From Methylorubrum podarium (lineage in GTDB: Bacteria > Pseudomonadota > Alphaproteobacteria > Rhizobiales > Beijerinckiaceae), in NCBI RefSeq assembly GCF_022179745.1, contig NZ_BPRD01000029.1:1-34724 (forward strand): 34,724 bases of DNA. The letters are read 5' to 3'. A program made the position numbers and the translations under genes. Position 1 is the stretch's first letter. Every line of letters begins with the position of its first letter. Positions 7,827-16,002 of this stretch are shown piece by piece. Under the pieces are notes generated by a model. It worked only from the letters and a program-made list of their open reading frames with translations, made no database searches and was not told the DNA's origin.

Positions 7827-8765
7827 ATGAGCTGGCATAGTGCGGATGACCCGGTCCCCGGCGACCATTTCAGTTGCGACGCGATCCAGACCCTGATCGT
7901 GCCGCGCTCGCGCGATCTCGGCTCCTTCGCGGTCCGCCGCGCGCTTCCCTCCACCGAGTGCCGGATGGTCGGCCCGTTCATCTTCTTCGACCAGATGGGA
8001 CCGTCCGAGTTCCTGCTCGGCCAGGGCATGGATGTGCGCCCGCACCCGCATATCGGCCTCTCGACCGTCACCTACCTGTTCGACGGCGAGATCATGCACC
8101 GCGACAGCCTCGGCACGGAGCTGCCGATCCGGCCGGGCGAGCTGAACTGGATGACGGCCGGACGGGGCATCACGCATTCGGAGCGCACCGCCCCGACCCT
8201 CCGGCAGACCGGCTCGCGTCTGTTCGGGATCCAGAGCTGGGTCGCCCTGTCGGCCCGGGACGAGGAGAACGCCCCGGCCTTCGAGCATTACGAGGCCGCG
8301 GCGCTGCCGGTTCTGACCGGCGAGGGCAAGACCGTCCGCCTGATCGCCGGTGAAGCCTTCGGGGCGCGCTCGCCGGTGCGCACGTCGAGCCCGATGGTCT
8401 ATGCCGACGTGATGCTGGAGGCGGGTGCCGTCCTGCCGCTCGATCCGACCTACGACGAGCGCGCGATCTACACCGTCGCGGGGGCGATCGAGATCGCCGG
8501 CGACGGCTTCGGCCCCGGCCAGCTCCTCGTCTTCCGGCCGGGCGACCGGATCAGCGTCCGCGCGACGGAGGCGGCGCGGTTCATGGTCCTCGGCGGCGAG
8601 CCGATGGACGGTCCGCGGCACCTGTGGTGGAACTTCGTGTCGTCGCGGCCCGAACGGATCGCGCAGGCCAAGGAGGACTGGCGCCAGGGCCGCTTCGACA
8701 CGGTGCCCAACGACGCGGAATTCATCCCGCTGCCGGAAGAGCCCCAGCCCGTCCGCTACCCTTGA
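7827..8765 (+). CDS. Pirin family protein
   Basis: A 312-residue bicupin. ATG 7827 is chosen because GGGGAGGA lies about 5 nt upstream; the same frame stays open further 5' but there encodes repeat-derived sequence. The N-terminal cupin has the pirin metal-ligand pattern: [22 protein letters not shown], with H-x-H near residues 72-74, and GRGITHSER supplying the last His and Glu. The second half ends [15 protein letters not shown], another pirin hallmark. Family members bind Fe(II); some act as quercetin dioxygenases or redox sensors, but the bacterial role is usually unknown. It has no signal peptide. The antiporter gene follows 107 bp later in the same direction, beyond a hairpin. Confidence 0.93.
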   Translation: MSWHSADDPVPGDHFSCDAIQTLIVPRSRDLGSFAVRRALPSTECRMVGPFIFFDQMGPSEFLLGQGMDVRPHPHIGLSTVTYLFDGEIMHRDSLGTELPIRPGELNWMTAGRGITHSERTAPTLRQTGSRLFGIQSWVALSARDEENAPAFEHYEAAALPVLTGEGKTVRLIAGEAFGARSPVRTSSPMVYADVMLEAGAVLPLDPTYDERAIYTVAGAIEIAGDGFGPGQLLVFRPGDRISVRATEAARFMVLGGEPMDGPRHLWWNFVSSRPERIAQAKEDWRQGRFDTVPNDAEFIPLPEEPQPVRYP

Positions 8766-8773
8766 GCGAAGAC

Positions 8774-8798
8774 GCGCGGGTCCGGTAGAGACCCGCGC
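8774..8798 (+). terminator. Hairpin after pirin gene
   Basis: A perfect 9-bp stem, GCGCGGGTC (8774-8782) and GACCCGCGC (8790-8798), with a 7-nt loop begins 8 bp after the pirin stop. There is no T-run. It could end or stabilise the pirin transcript and suggests that the following antiporter has its own promoter. Confidence 0.45.
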
Positions 8799-8872
8799 AA
8801 CCGCCCGCCGCACCCGTCATCCGGCGCCCCATCGACGGCGCCCCGTCATCCGTCGAGAGGTCCGACCACGCC

Positions 8873-10639
8873 ATGGCTATCGAAGCATCCGGGGCCGCGA
8901 GCGAGCTCGTTCAGGTCGTCGCCCTCCTCGCCGCCGGCGTCGTCGCCGTCCCGCTGTTCAAGCGGCTCGGACTCGGCTCGGTCCTGGGCTACCTCGTGGC
9001 GGGACTCGCCATCGGGCCGTTCGGCCTCGGCCTGTTCACCGACGCCCACGCGATCCTCCACGTGGCCGAACTCGGCGTCGTGATGTTCCTCTTCATCATC
9101 GGATTGGAGATGGAGCCGTCGCGGCTCTGGGGCATGCGCCGCGAGATCTTCGGGCTCGGCCTCGCGCAGGTCGGCGCCTGCATCGCCGCCCTGACGCTCG
9201 TCGGCGTCGCCATGGGGTTCCCGGTCGTCGTCGCCTTCGTCGCCGGCACCGGCTTCGTGCTCACCTCGACCGCCATCGTCATGCAGCTCCTCGAAGAGCG
9301 CGGCGCGCTCTCGACCCCGAAGGGTCAGCGGATCGTCGCCATCCTGCTCCTCGAGGATCTCGCCATCGTGCCGCTGCTGGCCGCCGTCGCGCTGCTGGCG
9401 CCGGGCGGCGCCGAGACGAGCGGGATGGAGCGCGCCGCTGCCATCGCGATCGCCCTGGCCTCCGTGGCCGCCCTCGTCGCCGCGGGCCGCTGGCTGCTCA
9501 ACCCGCTGTTCCGCCTCCTCGCCGCGGCGAAGGCGCGGGAGGTCATGACCGCGGCGGCGCTCCTCGTCGTGCTCGGCTCGGCGCTGGCGATGCAGCTCGG
9601 CGGCCTCTCGATGGCGATGGGCGCCTTCCTGGCCGGCGTCCTCCTCTCCGAATCGAGCTTCCGCCACCAGCTGGAGGCCGACGTCGAGCCGTTCCGCGGC
9701 ATCCTGCTCGGCCTGTTCTTCCTCGGCGTCGGGATGTCCCTCGATCTCGCGGTGATCGCCGCGAACTGGGCGCTGATCCTGATGAGCGTGGCCGCCTACA
9801 TGGTGGTGAAGAGCCTCGTCATCTACGGGATTGCCCGGGCGCTGCGCTCCGCTCATGCCGAGGCGCTGGAGCGCACGGCGCTGATGGCGCAGGGCGGCGA
9901 GTTCGCCTTCGTCCTCTACGCCGCCGCCGCGAGCGCCGGCATCATCGACGGCACCACCAACGCGATCCTGACGGCCACCGTCATCCTGTCGATGGCGATC
10001 ACGCCGCTCACCGTCATCGCCTTCGACCGCTTCGGGCCGAAGGCCGCCGCCTCCACGGACGGCATGGTAGCGCCAGAGGATCTCGTCGGCAGCGCCCTCA
10101 TCATCGGGTTCGGCCGCTTCGGGCAGATCGTCAGCCAGCCGCTGATCTCGCGCGGCTGCTCGGTCTCGATCATCGACACCAACCCCGAGAACATCCGGCT
10201 GGCGGAAGGGTTCGGCTTCAAGGTCTATTACGGCGACGGCGCGCGGCTCGACATCCTGCGTGCGGCCGGCGCCGCCACGGCGCGGGCGATCCTGATCTGC
10301 GTCGACGACCGTGCGATGGCCAACCGCATCGCGGAGCTGGCGAAGGCGGAGTTCCCGCTGGTTCCGGTCCTGGCCCGCGCCCGCGATCGCGAGCATGCCG
10401 TGGAGTTGATCGAGGCCGGGGTCGCCTACCAGTTGCGCGAGACGCTCGAATCGGCCTTCGCCTTCGGTGAGCGGGCGCTCGTGACGATCGGGGCGGACCC
10501 GGATGCGGCCGGCGAGATCATGGACGAGGTTCGCCGCCTCGACGCGGAGCGTCTCGACCTTCAGGTCGTCGGCGGCATCTACGCCGGACGCGAGCTGATC
10601 CGGGGCAACGCGGCCCAGCCGGCGCACGGGCACGGCTGA
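8873..10639 (+). CDS. CPA2/KefB-like cation:proton antiporter with TrkA-N domain
   Basis: 588 residues. The first ~395 form about 12 hydrophobic segments of a Na+/H+ exchanger domain, beginning LVQVVALLAAGVVAVPLF and including ELGVVMFLFIIGLEM and VLTSTAIVMQLL. From about residue 403 a cytoplasmic KTN/TrkA-N Rossmann domain follows, with GFGRFGQ (dinucleotide binding), then SIIDTNPENI and YGDGARLDIL. This is the architecture of KefB/KefC K+ efflux systems, which protect against electrophiles through glutathione-adduct gating. No KefF/KefG quinone-reductase partner is adjacent, so glutathione regulation cannot be asserted. The ATG at 8873 has GAGAGG about 11 nt upstream. Inner-membrane protein. 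Confidence 0.92.
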   Translation: MAIEASGAASELVQVVALLAAGVVAVPLFKRLGLGSVLGYLVAGLAIGPFGLGLFTDAHAILHVAELGVVMFLFIIGLEMEPSRLWGMRREIFGLGLAQVGACIAALTLVGVAMGFPVVVAFVAGTGFVLTSTAIVMQLLEERGALSTPKGQRIVAILLLEDLAIVPLLAAVALLAPGGAETSGMERAAAIAIALASVAALVAAGRWLLNPLFRLLAAAKAREVMTAAALLVVLGSALAMQLGGLSMAMGAFLAGVLLSESSFRHQLEADVEPFRGILLGLFFLGVGMSLDLAVIAANWALILMSVAAYMVVKSLVIYGIARALRSAHAEALERTALMAQGGEFAFVLYAAAASAGIIDGTTNAILTATVILSMAITPLTVIAFDRFGPKAAASTDGMVAPEDLVGSALIIGFGRFGQIVSQPLISRGCSVSIIDTNPENIRLAEGFGFKVYYGDGARLDILRAAGAATARAILICVDDRAMANRIAELAKAEFPLVPVLARARDREHAVELIEAGVAYQLRETLESAFAFGERALVTIGADPDAAGEIMDEVRRLDAERLDLQVVGGIYAGRELIRGNAAQPAHGHG

Positions 10640-10673
10640 GCGCCCGCGCGAGGGGAGGGGTCTCGAAGCGCCT

Positions 10674-11393
10674 ATGGCCATCCAGTCCGGCCTCGCCCTC
10701 CTCGCCGGCCTCCTCTCCGTGCTGTCGCCCTGCGTCCTGCCGCTGCTTCCGCTGGTGCTCGGCGCGGCCGCCACGGAACATCGGCTCGGGCCGGTGGCGC
10801 TCGCCGCGGGCCTCGCGCTCTCCTTCGTCGCGATCGGCCTGTTCGTGGCGACGATCGGCTTCGCCATCGGCCTCGACGGCGACGTGTTCCGCAAGCTTGC
10901 CGCTCTGGTGTTGCTGCTGCTCGGCCTCGTCCTGATCGTGCCGGCGGCGCAGAACCGGCTTGCTGTCGCGGCCGGCCCCGTGAGTAACTGGGCGGAGCAG
11001 CGCTTCGGCGGCGTCTCGACCGCCGGGCTGACCGGGCAGTTCGCCGTCGGCCTCCTGCTCGGCGCCGTCTGGAGCCCCTGCGTCGGCCCGACCCTCGGCG
11101 CAGCCTCCCTCCTGGCAGCGCAGGGGCGCGACCTCGGCAGCGTCGCGTTCACCATGCTGCTGTTCGGCCTCGGGGCCGCCCTGCCGCTCGTCGCCCTCGG
11201 CACGCTGTTGCGCGAGATCCTGATGCGCTGGCGCGAGCGGATGCTCGGCCTCGGCCGGGGGCTCAAGGCGGCGTTGGGCGTGGTCCTGGTCCTGACGAGC
11301 GGAGTGATCCTGTCGGGCTATGACCGGGCGCTGGAGACCGCCCTGGTGAACGCGTCGCCCGATTGGCTCACGGCCCTGACGACCCGCTACTGA
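10674..11393 (+). CDS. ccdA: CcdA-type cytochrome c biogenesis/thiol-disulfide transporter
   Basis: 239 residues, about six membrane segments, almost all hydrophobic. The two halves carry the diagnostic proline-flanked cysteines SPCVLPLLPLVLG (near residue 17) and WSPCVGPTLGAA (near residue 140), which in CcdA/DsbD-beta shuttle electrons from cytoplasmic thioredoxin to periplasmic acceptors. The length matches stand-alone CcdA. No periplasmic thioredoxin or other cytochrome c maturation gene is adjacent. The gene starts 34 bp after the antiporter stop and may be co-transcribed with it; AGGGGAGGGG lies about 14 nt before the ATG. Which acceptor it serves cannot be read from the window. Confidence 0.9.
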   Translation: MAIQSGLALLAGLLSVLSPCVLPLLPLVLGAAATEHRLGPVALAAGLALSFVAIGLFVATIGFAIGLDGDVFRKLAALVLLLLGLVLIVPAAQNRLAVAAGPVSNWAEQRFGGVSTAGLTGQFAVGLLLGAVWSPCVGPTLGAASLLAAQGRDLGSVAFTMLLFGLGAALPLVALGTLLREILMRWRERMLGLGRGLKAALGVVLVLTSGVILSGYDRALETALVNASPDWLTALTTRY

Positions 11394-11413
11394 GCAGGGG
11401 CAGGGCGCCCGTC

Positions 11414-11430
11414 GCGCGGTACGACCGCGC
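11414..11430 (+). terminator. Short GC hairpin after ccdA
   Basis: GCGCGGT (11414-11420) pairs with ACCGCGC (11424-11430) around an ACG loop, about 20 bp after the ccdA stop. There is no T-tract, so this is a weak candidate. Confidence 0.3.
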
Positions 11431-11571
11431 CGAACCATCAAACTTCTTCATTTCGGACCGTGGAGGGCAGATCCGTCTCCGCGCGGGCGCCGATTTGAAA
11501 AACCCGGCCATTGCTGCCGCGCTATCCTGTGCCGATCTCTCAATGAAGGTCCTCAAACTTCGCGTAGCACC

Positions 11572-11796
11572 ATGCGTCCGGCCCAATTCGACTCTTTCGG
11601 CGAGCCGATCGCCCCGCCCCTACGCGAAGAGCCCGTCGCCTCGCGGATGGCGCTCCGGACGGGCGTCGGCCTGTTCTGGGCGCTCGTGGTCGTCATCGTG
11701 GCCGCCCGGGCCGCCTATTTTCATCCGGAGTTCGCGGAACGGTTCGGCAGCGTCGCCGCTGTGATCGGCCAGATCAGGGCCATCGTCGGCGCCTGA
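11572..11796 (+). CDS. Small single-TM hypothetical protein
   Basis: 74 residues: a polar Pro-rich N-terminus (FDSFGEPIAPPLREEPVAS), one hydrophobic segment (GVGLFWALVVVIVAARAAYF, about residues 31-50) and a short C-terminal helix. It ends 10 bp before the convergent stop of the minus-strand operon. No good ribosome site precedes the ATG, so the start is uncertain. The composition looks like a genuine short membrane protein rather than a shadow frame. Family not recognised. Confidence 0.55.
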   Translation: MRPAQFDSFGEPIAPPLREEPVASRMALRTGVGLFWALVVVIVAARAAYFHPEFAERFGSVAAVIGQIRAIVGA

Positions 11797-11806
11797 CGCG
11801 CCGGGC

Positions 11807-12076
11807 TCAGCGCGAATCCCGGTCGGCCCACGCCCGGTCCAGACGGGCGCCTCGGTAGGCGTCGGGGATGGACAGCGCCCAGACGAAGAAGCCGCCCGCA
11901 TGGCGTCCGACGAGGCTTGCATCGGGCGCGGCAAACCGGGCGGTGAGCCAGCCGCCGAGGAGGGCGAACAGCGCGAAGCCGAGCCCCCGCGCCGCGCGGC
12001 CGGTCCAGACATGGCCCATGCCGGGCAGGAGCGCCGCGACGAGCAGGACTCGGGTCGGCTCAGGCAGCGCGCGCAT
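11807..12076 (-). CDS. Small membrane protein, last gene of permease operon
   Basis: 89 residues with two hydrophobic segments: RVLLVAALLPGMGHVWTG (about 9-26) and LGFALFALLGGWLTARF (about 32-48). The PGMGHVWTG turn resembles small two-TM proteins in general, but I cannot assign a family. Its ATG lies inside the 3' end of the upstream 224-aa gene (17-bp overlap), a sign of translational coupling. It is the sixth and last gene of the minus-strand cluster that starts at 15143. Confidence 0.75.
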   Translation of the reverse strand: MRALPEPTRVLLVAALLPGMGHVWTGRAARGLGFALFALLGGWLTARFAAPDASLVGRHAGGFFVWALSIPDAYRGARLDRAWADRDSR

Positions 12077-12734
12077 GCCGTGTCTCCGAGGACGGCTCCG
12101 ACAGGGTTCGGGCGAGGTCGAGGCCGTCGCGCAGGATGCCGTCGAGCAGGTCCGGCGCGACGCGCGTGAGCGGGAAACGGCTGCCGCGCAGGAGCAGGTA
12201 GGTGCCCCGCGCGCCCTGGCTCGCCTGCACCGTCAGGCGCAGGCCATCGGGCGTCGCGAGAACCTCCTTCACTCTCGGATCCGCGAGGATGTGGTCCAGT
12301 GCCGGCCGCGCGAGGTCGAGGAGTGCCTCCGCGCCCGCCGTGCCGCGCACGAGGGTATCGGGCGGCCATGTCGCGGGGACGGGAAGGCGGAGCGGAAGCC
12401 AGTCGGGCGCGTAGAACTCCGCGCCGGCTGGTCGCCGCAGGACGTCGAGGATCGCATCGGTCGCGAGCGGAGTCCGCAGGGTCACCTGCAGCCAGAGCTG
12501 CGGCAGCCGCCGATGCACCAGAGTGTCCGGCACGAGGCGGACATCGATTGCGGCCTCGCCGCGGCCACCGCGCAGCGTCGCGAAGCCGGCCCGGTCGCGT
12601 CCGAGCCGCGGCGCCGCGAGTTGCGCGGCGCACTCGTCGAGGAGCCGGCCCCGCCACGCCGCCTCCCGTCGGTGCTGGTGCACGCAGACGACGGCGCTGC
12701 CGAGGAAGATCAGGACGATGAGGTCGAGGAGCAT
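12060..12734 (-). CDS. Membrane-anchored hypothetical protein
   Basis: 224 residues: an N-terminal hydrophobic anchor (MLLDLIVLIFLGSAVVCV) followed by a soluble domain of mixed alpha/beta character. Recognisable stretches are IDVRLVPDTLVHRRLPQLWLQ and RLPVPATWPPDTLVRG; the last 20 residues are hydrophilic. GAGG lies 8 nt before the ATG, and the gene starts 9 bp after the permease stop. No catalytic motif or family recognised. Its position suggests an accessory role for the upstream transporter, which is inference. Confidence 0.75.
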   Translation of the reverse strand: MLLDLIVLIFLGSAVVCVHQHRREAAWRGRLLDECAAQLAAPRLGRDRAGFATLRGGRGEAAIDVRLVPDTLVHRRLPQLWLQVTLRTPLATDAILDVLRRPAGAEFYAPDWLPLRLPVPATWPPDTLVRGTAGAEALLDLARPALDHILADPRVKEVLATPDGLRLTVQASQGARGTYLLLRGSRFPLTRVAPDLLDGILRDGLDLARTLSEPSSETRHARAA

Positions 12735-12743
12735 CGCCGTGCC

Positions 12744-14198
12744 TCAGTAGCCGCGCGGCTTCGGCCAGGGCATCGTGAACTGGTCGCCGCGGCGGACATA
12801 CTTGTATCGGTGCAGGACGAACCAGGCCGAGGCGGTGATGTAGAAGGCCATCATCGCCAGGAGCTGGGTGCCGTAGCCCAGGAAGACCGCGAGATAGGTA
12901 ACCACGCACAGGACGAGCAGCAGCACGGCCGGCAGCGGGTGGAGCGGATGCACGTAGCCGCGCTGGATCGAGCCGAGCGGCCATTTGCGGCGGAACAGCA
13001 CGATCGACAGCGCCATCAGCGTGTAGCCGAGCAGCCCCGACAGGATCGAGAAGGTGATGGTCTGGTCGAGCGGCGTCGAGACGGCGAACAGGATCGCGAT
13101 CGGCACGAAGAAGACGATGGCGCGGTAGGGCGTGCGATAGGTCGGGTGGACGGCGCCGAACCAGACCGGCATGTAGCGGTCGCGGCCCATGGCGAACCAC
13201 GCCCGCGAGGCGTCGTTGATGCAGCCGTTGGCCGAGGCGACGGTGGCGAACAGCGTGCCGAGGAACAGGAACAGCTCCAGCCAGCGGCTGCCGGTGAGGC
13301 GGGCGGCGTCGTAGAGCGGCGTCACCGCCTGGCCGAGATATTCCCACGGCATCAGGCCCGAGCAGACGTACCACGTCAGCGTGGCGGCGATCAGCAGGGT
13401 CATCATGCCGGTCATGGTGCCGAGCGGCAGGGCGCGGGCGGGCGAGCGGACCTCCTCGGCGGCCTGGGTCGTGCCCTCGATGCCGAGATAGAACCACAGC
13501 CCGAAATGCATCGCCGCCAGGATCCCGAGCGAGCCGTAGGGGAGGGCGCCCAGCAGCGCCTCGTGCTTCAGCACCGCGCCGGGCGCCCAGGGCTGGGTGG
13601 CGACGAACAGCACCACGATCGCCGCGAAGGCGGCGGAGGTGATGACGAGGTTCAGCGTCAGGGTGGCGAGGACGCCGCGATAGTTGAGGAAGGCGAGCGC
13701 CACGACGGTGAGCACCATGAAGGCGCGCTTGTCGACCGCGCCTTCGAGCCCGAGGCTCTGGGCGAAGGCCTCGATCAGGTCGCCCGCGACGATGGCGTTC
13801 GACACCTCCAGCATGGTGTAGGCCATGACGAGGTAGAGGCCGACGTTGAAGGCCGCGAGCGGCCCGATGATGTGCTTGGCCTGGGCGTATTGGCCGCCCG
13901 CCGCGGCCACCGTCGAGGTGATCTCGGAATCGATCATCGCGACGCAGGTGTAGAGGATGCCGGCGAGCCAGCAGGCCGCCAGCGCCGCCACCGCGCCGCC
14001 CTTTCCGACGGCGAAGTTCCACCCCATGAACTCGCCGACGAGGACGATGCCGACGCCGAGCGCCCAGACATGGCCGGGCCCCAGCACGCGCAGCAGCGCG
14101 ACCTTACGGTTCGCGTCCGGGGCCGGCGCCGTGGCGGCGGGTGCCCCGGCGGGCGGCTGAGCGGAGACGCGCTCCGCGATCGGTTGAACGCTCGTCAT
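12744..14198 (-). CDS. APC-superfamily permease, ethanolamine-permease-like
   Basis: 484 residues from ATG 14198. This ATG overlaps the stop of the upstream 56-aa gene (TGATG), which is why I prefer it over the GTG at 14201. After a Pro/Ala-rich cytoplasmic head of about 35 residues come about 12 membrane segments. Family features are GPGHVWALGVGIVLVGEF in TM1, DSEITSTVAAAGGQYAQAKH after TM2, and YLGIEGTTQAAEEVRSP in TM6 and the following loop. These match amino-acid/polyamine/organocation transporters closest to the ethanolamine permease (Eat) group. Substrate is inferred; no ethanolamine ammonia-lyase gene is in the window. It is flanked by small membrane-protein genes on both sides. Confidence 0.85.
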   Translation of the reverse strand: MTSVQPIAERVSAQPPAGAPAATAPAPDANRKVALLRVLGPGHVWALGVGIVLVGEFMGWNFAVGKGGAVAALAACWLAGILYTCVAMIDSEITSTVAAAGGQYAQAKHIIGPLAAFNVGLYLVMAYTMLEVSNAIVAGDLIEAFAQSLGLEGAVDKRAFMVLTVVALAFLNYRGVLATLTLNLVITSAAFAAIVVLFVATQPWAPGAVLKHEALLGALPYGSLGILAAMHFGLWFYLGIEGTTQAAEEVRSPARALPLGTMTGMMTLLIAATLTWYVCSGLMPWEYLGQAVTPLYDAARLTGSRWLELFLFLGTLFATVASANGCINDASRAWFAMGRDRYMPVWFGAVHPTYRTPYRAIVFFVPIAILFAVSTPLDQTITFSILSGLLGYTLMALSIVLFRRKWPLGSIQRGYVHPLHPLPAVLLLVLCVVTYLAVFLGYGTQLLAMMAFYITASAWFVLHRYKYVRRGDQFTMPWPKPRGY

Positions 14199-14368
14199 CA
14201 CGACCTCGCCGCCGTCTCGCCGACCTCGGAATCGACGATCTCACCCTCCTCGGACGAGAGGAGGTAGCTCTCGTCGTAGGTTCGGTTGGTGCGCAGGAGG
14301 TCGAACCCCATCCAGAGGGCGAGGGCGGCCGCTGCCGCCCAGGCGCCCCAATTCATGACGAACACCAT
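14198..14368 (-). CDS. 56-aa single-TM protein upstream of permease
   Basis: A short ORF read directly from the minus strand. It begins MVFVMNWGAWAAAAALALWM, which forms one membrane helix, and continues with a charged, acidic cytoplasmic tail (FDLLRTNRTYDESYLLSSEE). GGGGGA lies 7 nt before the ATG at 14368, and the stop overlaps the permease ATG (TGATG). The coupled translation, good ribosome site and membrane segment argue for a real gene, probably a small subunit or regulator of the permease. No family recognised. Confidence 0.7.
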   Translation of the reverse strand: MVFVMNWGAWAAAAALALWMGFDLLRTNRTYDESYLLSSEEGEIVDSEVGETAARS

Positions 14369-14452
14369 GACGTGGTCCCCCGATGGTGCAGGAAGGTTCT
14401 GAAGATGACCTCGGCAGCGGGGACGGCGGATCGGGCGGCGGACCGCTCGAAC

Positions 14453-14848
14453 TCAGGCCTTCGGCGTGCCGTCGAAATGCTCGGCGATGACTTCGCGGTA
14501 CTCGCGATCCGAGTAGCGGAACATGAAGATGAAGTAGCCGACGATGATCGCGGCGGTGAGCGCCACGAGGCCCCAGTTGAAGGCGTAGTCGAAGCGCGTG
14601 CCGATGATCCCGGCCGCCTTTTCAGGGGTGAAGCCGAGCTTCTCCCACTGCCCGGCCATGGTCGGGTTCTGACCGAGGGATTCCCAGGTCGGGTTCGGCG
14701 CGGCGGTCGTGGTGGTGCCGCCGCCGGCGAGCTTGAGCAGGAGGGGAAGGTAGAGGGTGATGAAGACCAGGACCAGCATCAGCACGGCGTCGACGATCTG
14801 CCCGACGACGGACTGAACCGGCGGCTCGTAAGGCGTGCGCCCGGCCAT
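14453..14848 (-). CDS. Two-TM small membrane protein of permease operon
   Basis: 131 residues with two hydrophobic segments (VDAVLMLVLVFITLYLPLLL, about 19-38; WGLVALTAAIIVGYFIFMF, about 92-110). They flank a periplasmic-length loop rich in Thr, Gly and Pro that contains WESLGQNPTMAGQWEKLG. The tail SDREYREVIAEHFD is charged. The ATG at 14848 lies 1 bp after the stop of the 97-aa gene, so translation is coupled. Family not recognised. The 84 bp between this gene and the 56-aa gene hold only the latter's ribosome site. Confidence 0.8.
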   Translation of the reverse strand: MAGRTPYEPPVQSVVGQIVDAVLMLVLVFITLYLPLLLKLAGGGTTTTAAPNPTWESLGQNPTMAGQWEKLGFTPEKAAGIIGTRFDYAFNWGLVALTAAIIVGYFIFMFRYSDREYREVIAEHFDGTPKA

Positions 14849-14849
14849 G

Positions 14850-15143
14850 TCAGGCCTCCCCCGACCGGCGCATGGCCCGCAGGCGATCGAGATAGTACAG
14901 GTCCATCCCGTAGATCGCGTCCCGGTCCTCGCGGTAGTGCCGGATCATGGCCGCGATCGCCGCCGTGTTGAGAAGCACGACGCAGGCGCCCACACCCAGG
15001 ACGAGGAACGTGACGCCGCACGCGTCGCAGGCCTGTCGCATGGTCCAGAAGGTGAAGGCGTAGACGAGCCAGACCATCCCGACGGCGAAGATGGCAGCCG
15101 CTCGATCTCGGCCGAACATGGCTGCGACGCGCGCATCCTGCAT
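14850..15143 (-). CDS. Two-TM small membrane protein, first gene of permease operon
   Basis: 97 residues with two hydrophobic segments, IFAVGMVWLVYAFTFW (about 18-33) and VTFLVLGVGACVVLLNTAAI (about 44-63), joined by a short loop carrying two cysteines (ACDACG). The C-terminal tail contains RHYREDRDAIYGMDLYYLDRL. GGAGGAG lies about 8 nt before the ATG at 15143, and a sigma-70-like promoter is upstream. The CxxC-like pair could bind metal or form a disulfide, but this is speculation. Family not recognised. Confidence 0.8.
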   Translation of the reverse strand: MQDARVAAMFGRDRAAAIFAVGMVWLVYAFTFWTMRQACDACGVTFLVLGVGACVVLLNTAAIAAMIRHYREDRDAIYGMDLYYLDRLRAMRRSGEA

Positions 15144-15199
15144 GGCACATCTCCTCCCGGAGGATCATTCTTGCAAGGAATTCTGGCTTCCTTTCGAGA

Positions 15200-15228
15200 A
15201 ATATCCTGCCGTTTCGAACGTGCGTCAA
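15200..15228 (-). promoter_or_regulatory. Candidate sigma-70 promoter of permease operon
   Basis: On the minus strand, TTGACG (15223-15228) is followed after exactly 17 bp by GATATT (15200-15205). It lies about 57 bp upstream of the 97-aa gene, in a locally AT-richer stretch of the divergent intergenic region. The -35 is strong and the -10 is 4/6. Confidence 0.5.
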
Positions 15229-15382
15229 GCCATATTCTGCGTCGCACCGCACCATATTGCCGATCGCCTGGGCACATTGCCGCCCGACCGGGCAGGACTG
15301 ACCGCCGGGTTCGCGAGCGAAGACGGGACCGGAGAAGGGAACCGGACGTTCCTCCAACTTCGTCGCGATGAGCGGAGGACGG

Positions 15383-15997
15383 ATGCTCGACGTTGCCATC
15401 TACGACCGGCTGCTCGGCACGGCCGCCACGATCTCGGAGCCGCTGCGGGCCGCCATCGCGTCGGTCGGCCTGATCGAGATCGCGCCGCCGTCTCACCGCA
15501 GCCTCGCCGAGCGCCTGTTCGTCGAGGTCGTCAACCAGCAGCTCTCGACGAAGGCGGCCCTCACGATCTGGACCCGGGTCGAGGCCGTGGCGGTTGCCCA
15601 GCGCGTCGCGCCGCGCGATCTCTTCGTTCCGGGCTTCGAGGCTCTGCTGCGCGCGTGCGGTGTCTCGGCGAACAAGGTGCGCGCGCTGCAGGCCATCCGC
15701 GCGGCCGAGGAGGCCGGGCTGCTCGGCCTGGAACTCGCCGCGCTCCCCCATGCCGAGCGCTCCGGCGCCCTGTGCCGCATCCGCGGCGTCGGCCCCTGGA
15801 CTGCCGACATGGCCGGCATCTTCCATTTCCTCGACCCGGACATCTGGCCCGCCGGCGACGTGGCGGCCGTCGGCGTCCTGCGCCGGCTCACGGGAATCGA
15901 CGACACGGTCGCGACGGCCGCGCAATTCGCGCCCTATCGCTCAATCCTGGCCCGCTACATGTGGCGCAGCCGGGACGCCACCTCCGCCGCCGCCTGA
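15383..15997 (+). CDS. DNA-3-methyladenine glycosylase II family (AlkA-like)
   Basis: 204 residues. I chose ATG 15383 because GGAGG lies 4 nt upstream; an in-frame ATG at 15368 would add five residues but lacks a ribosome site. It is an HhH-GPD base-excision glycosylase. Residues about 40-60 have FVEVVNQQLSTKAA, the usual helical entry of AlkA proteins. The helix-hairpin-helix is LCRIRGVGPWTADMAG, and the catalytic Asp is in WPAGDVAAVGVLRRL, about 20 residues later. Expected role: removal of alkylated purines in the cytoplasm. The N-terminal TBP-like domain of E. coli AlkA is absent, as is common for short homologues. It converges on the next gene with a 5-bp gap. Confidence 0.92.
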   Translation: MLDVAIYDRLLGTAATISEPLRAAIASVGLIEIAPPSHRSLAERLFVEVVNQQLSTKAALTIWTRVEAVAVAQRVAPRDLFVPGFEALLRACGVSANKVRALQAIRAAEEAGLLGLELAALPHAERSGALCRIRGVGPWTADMAGIFHFLDPDIWPAGDVAAVGVLRRLTGIDDTVATAAQFAPYRSILARYMWRSRDATSAAA

Positions 15998-16002
15998 GGC
16001 TG

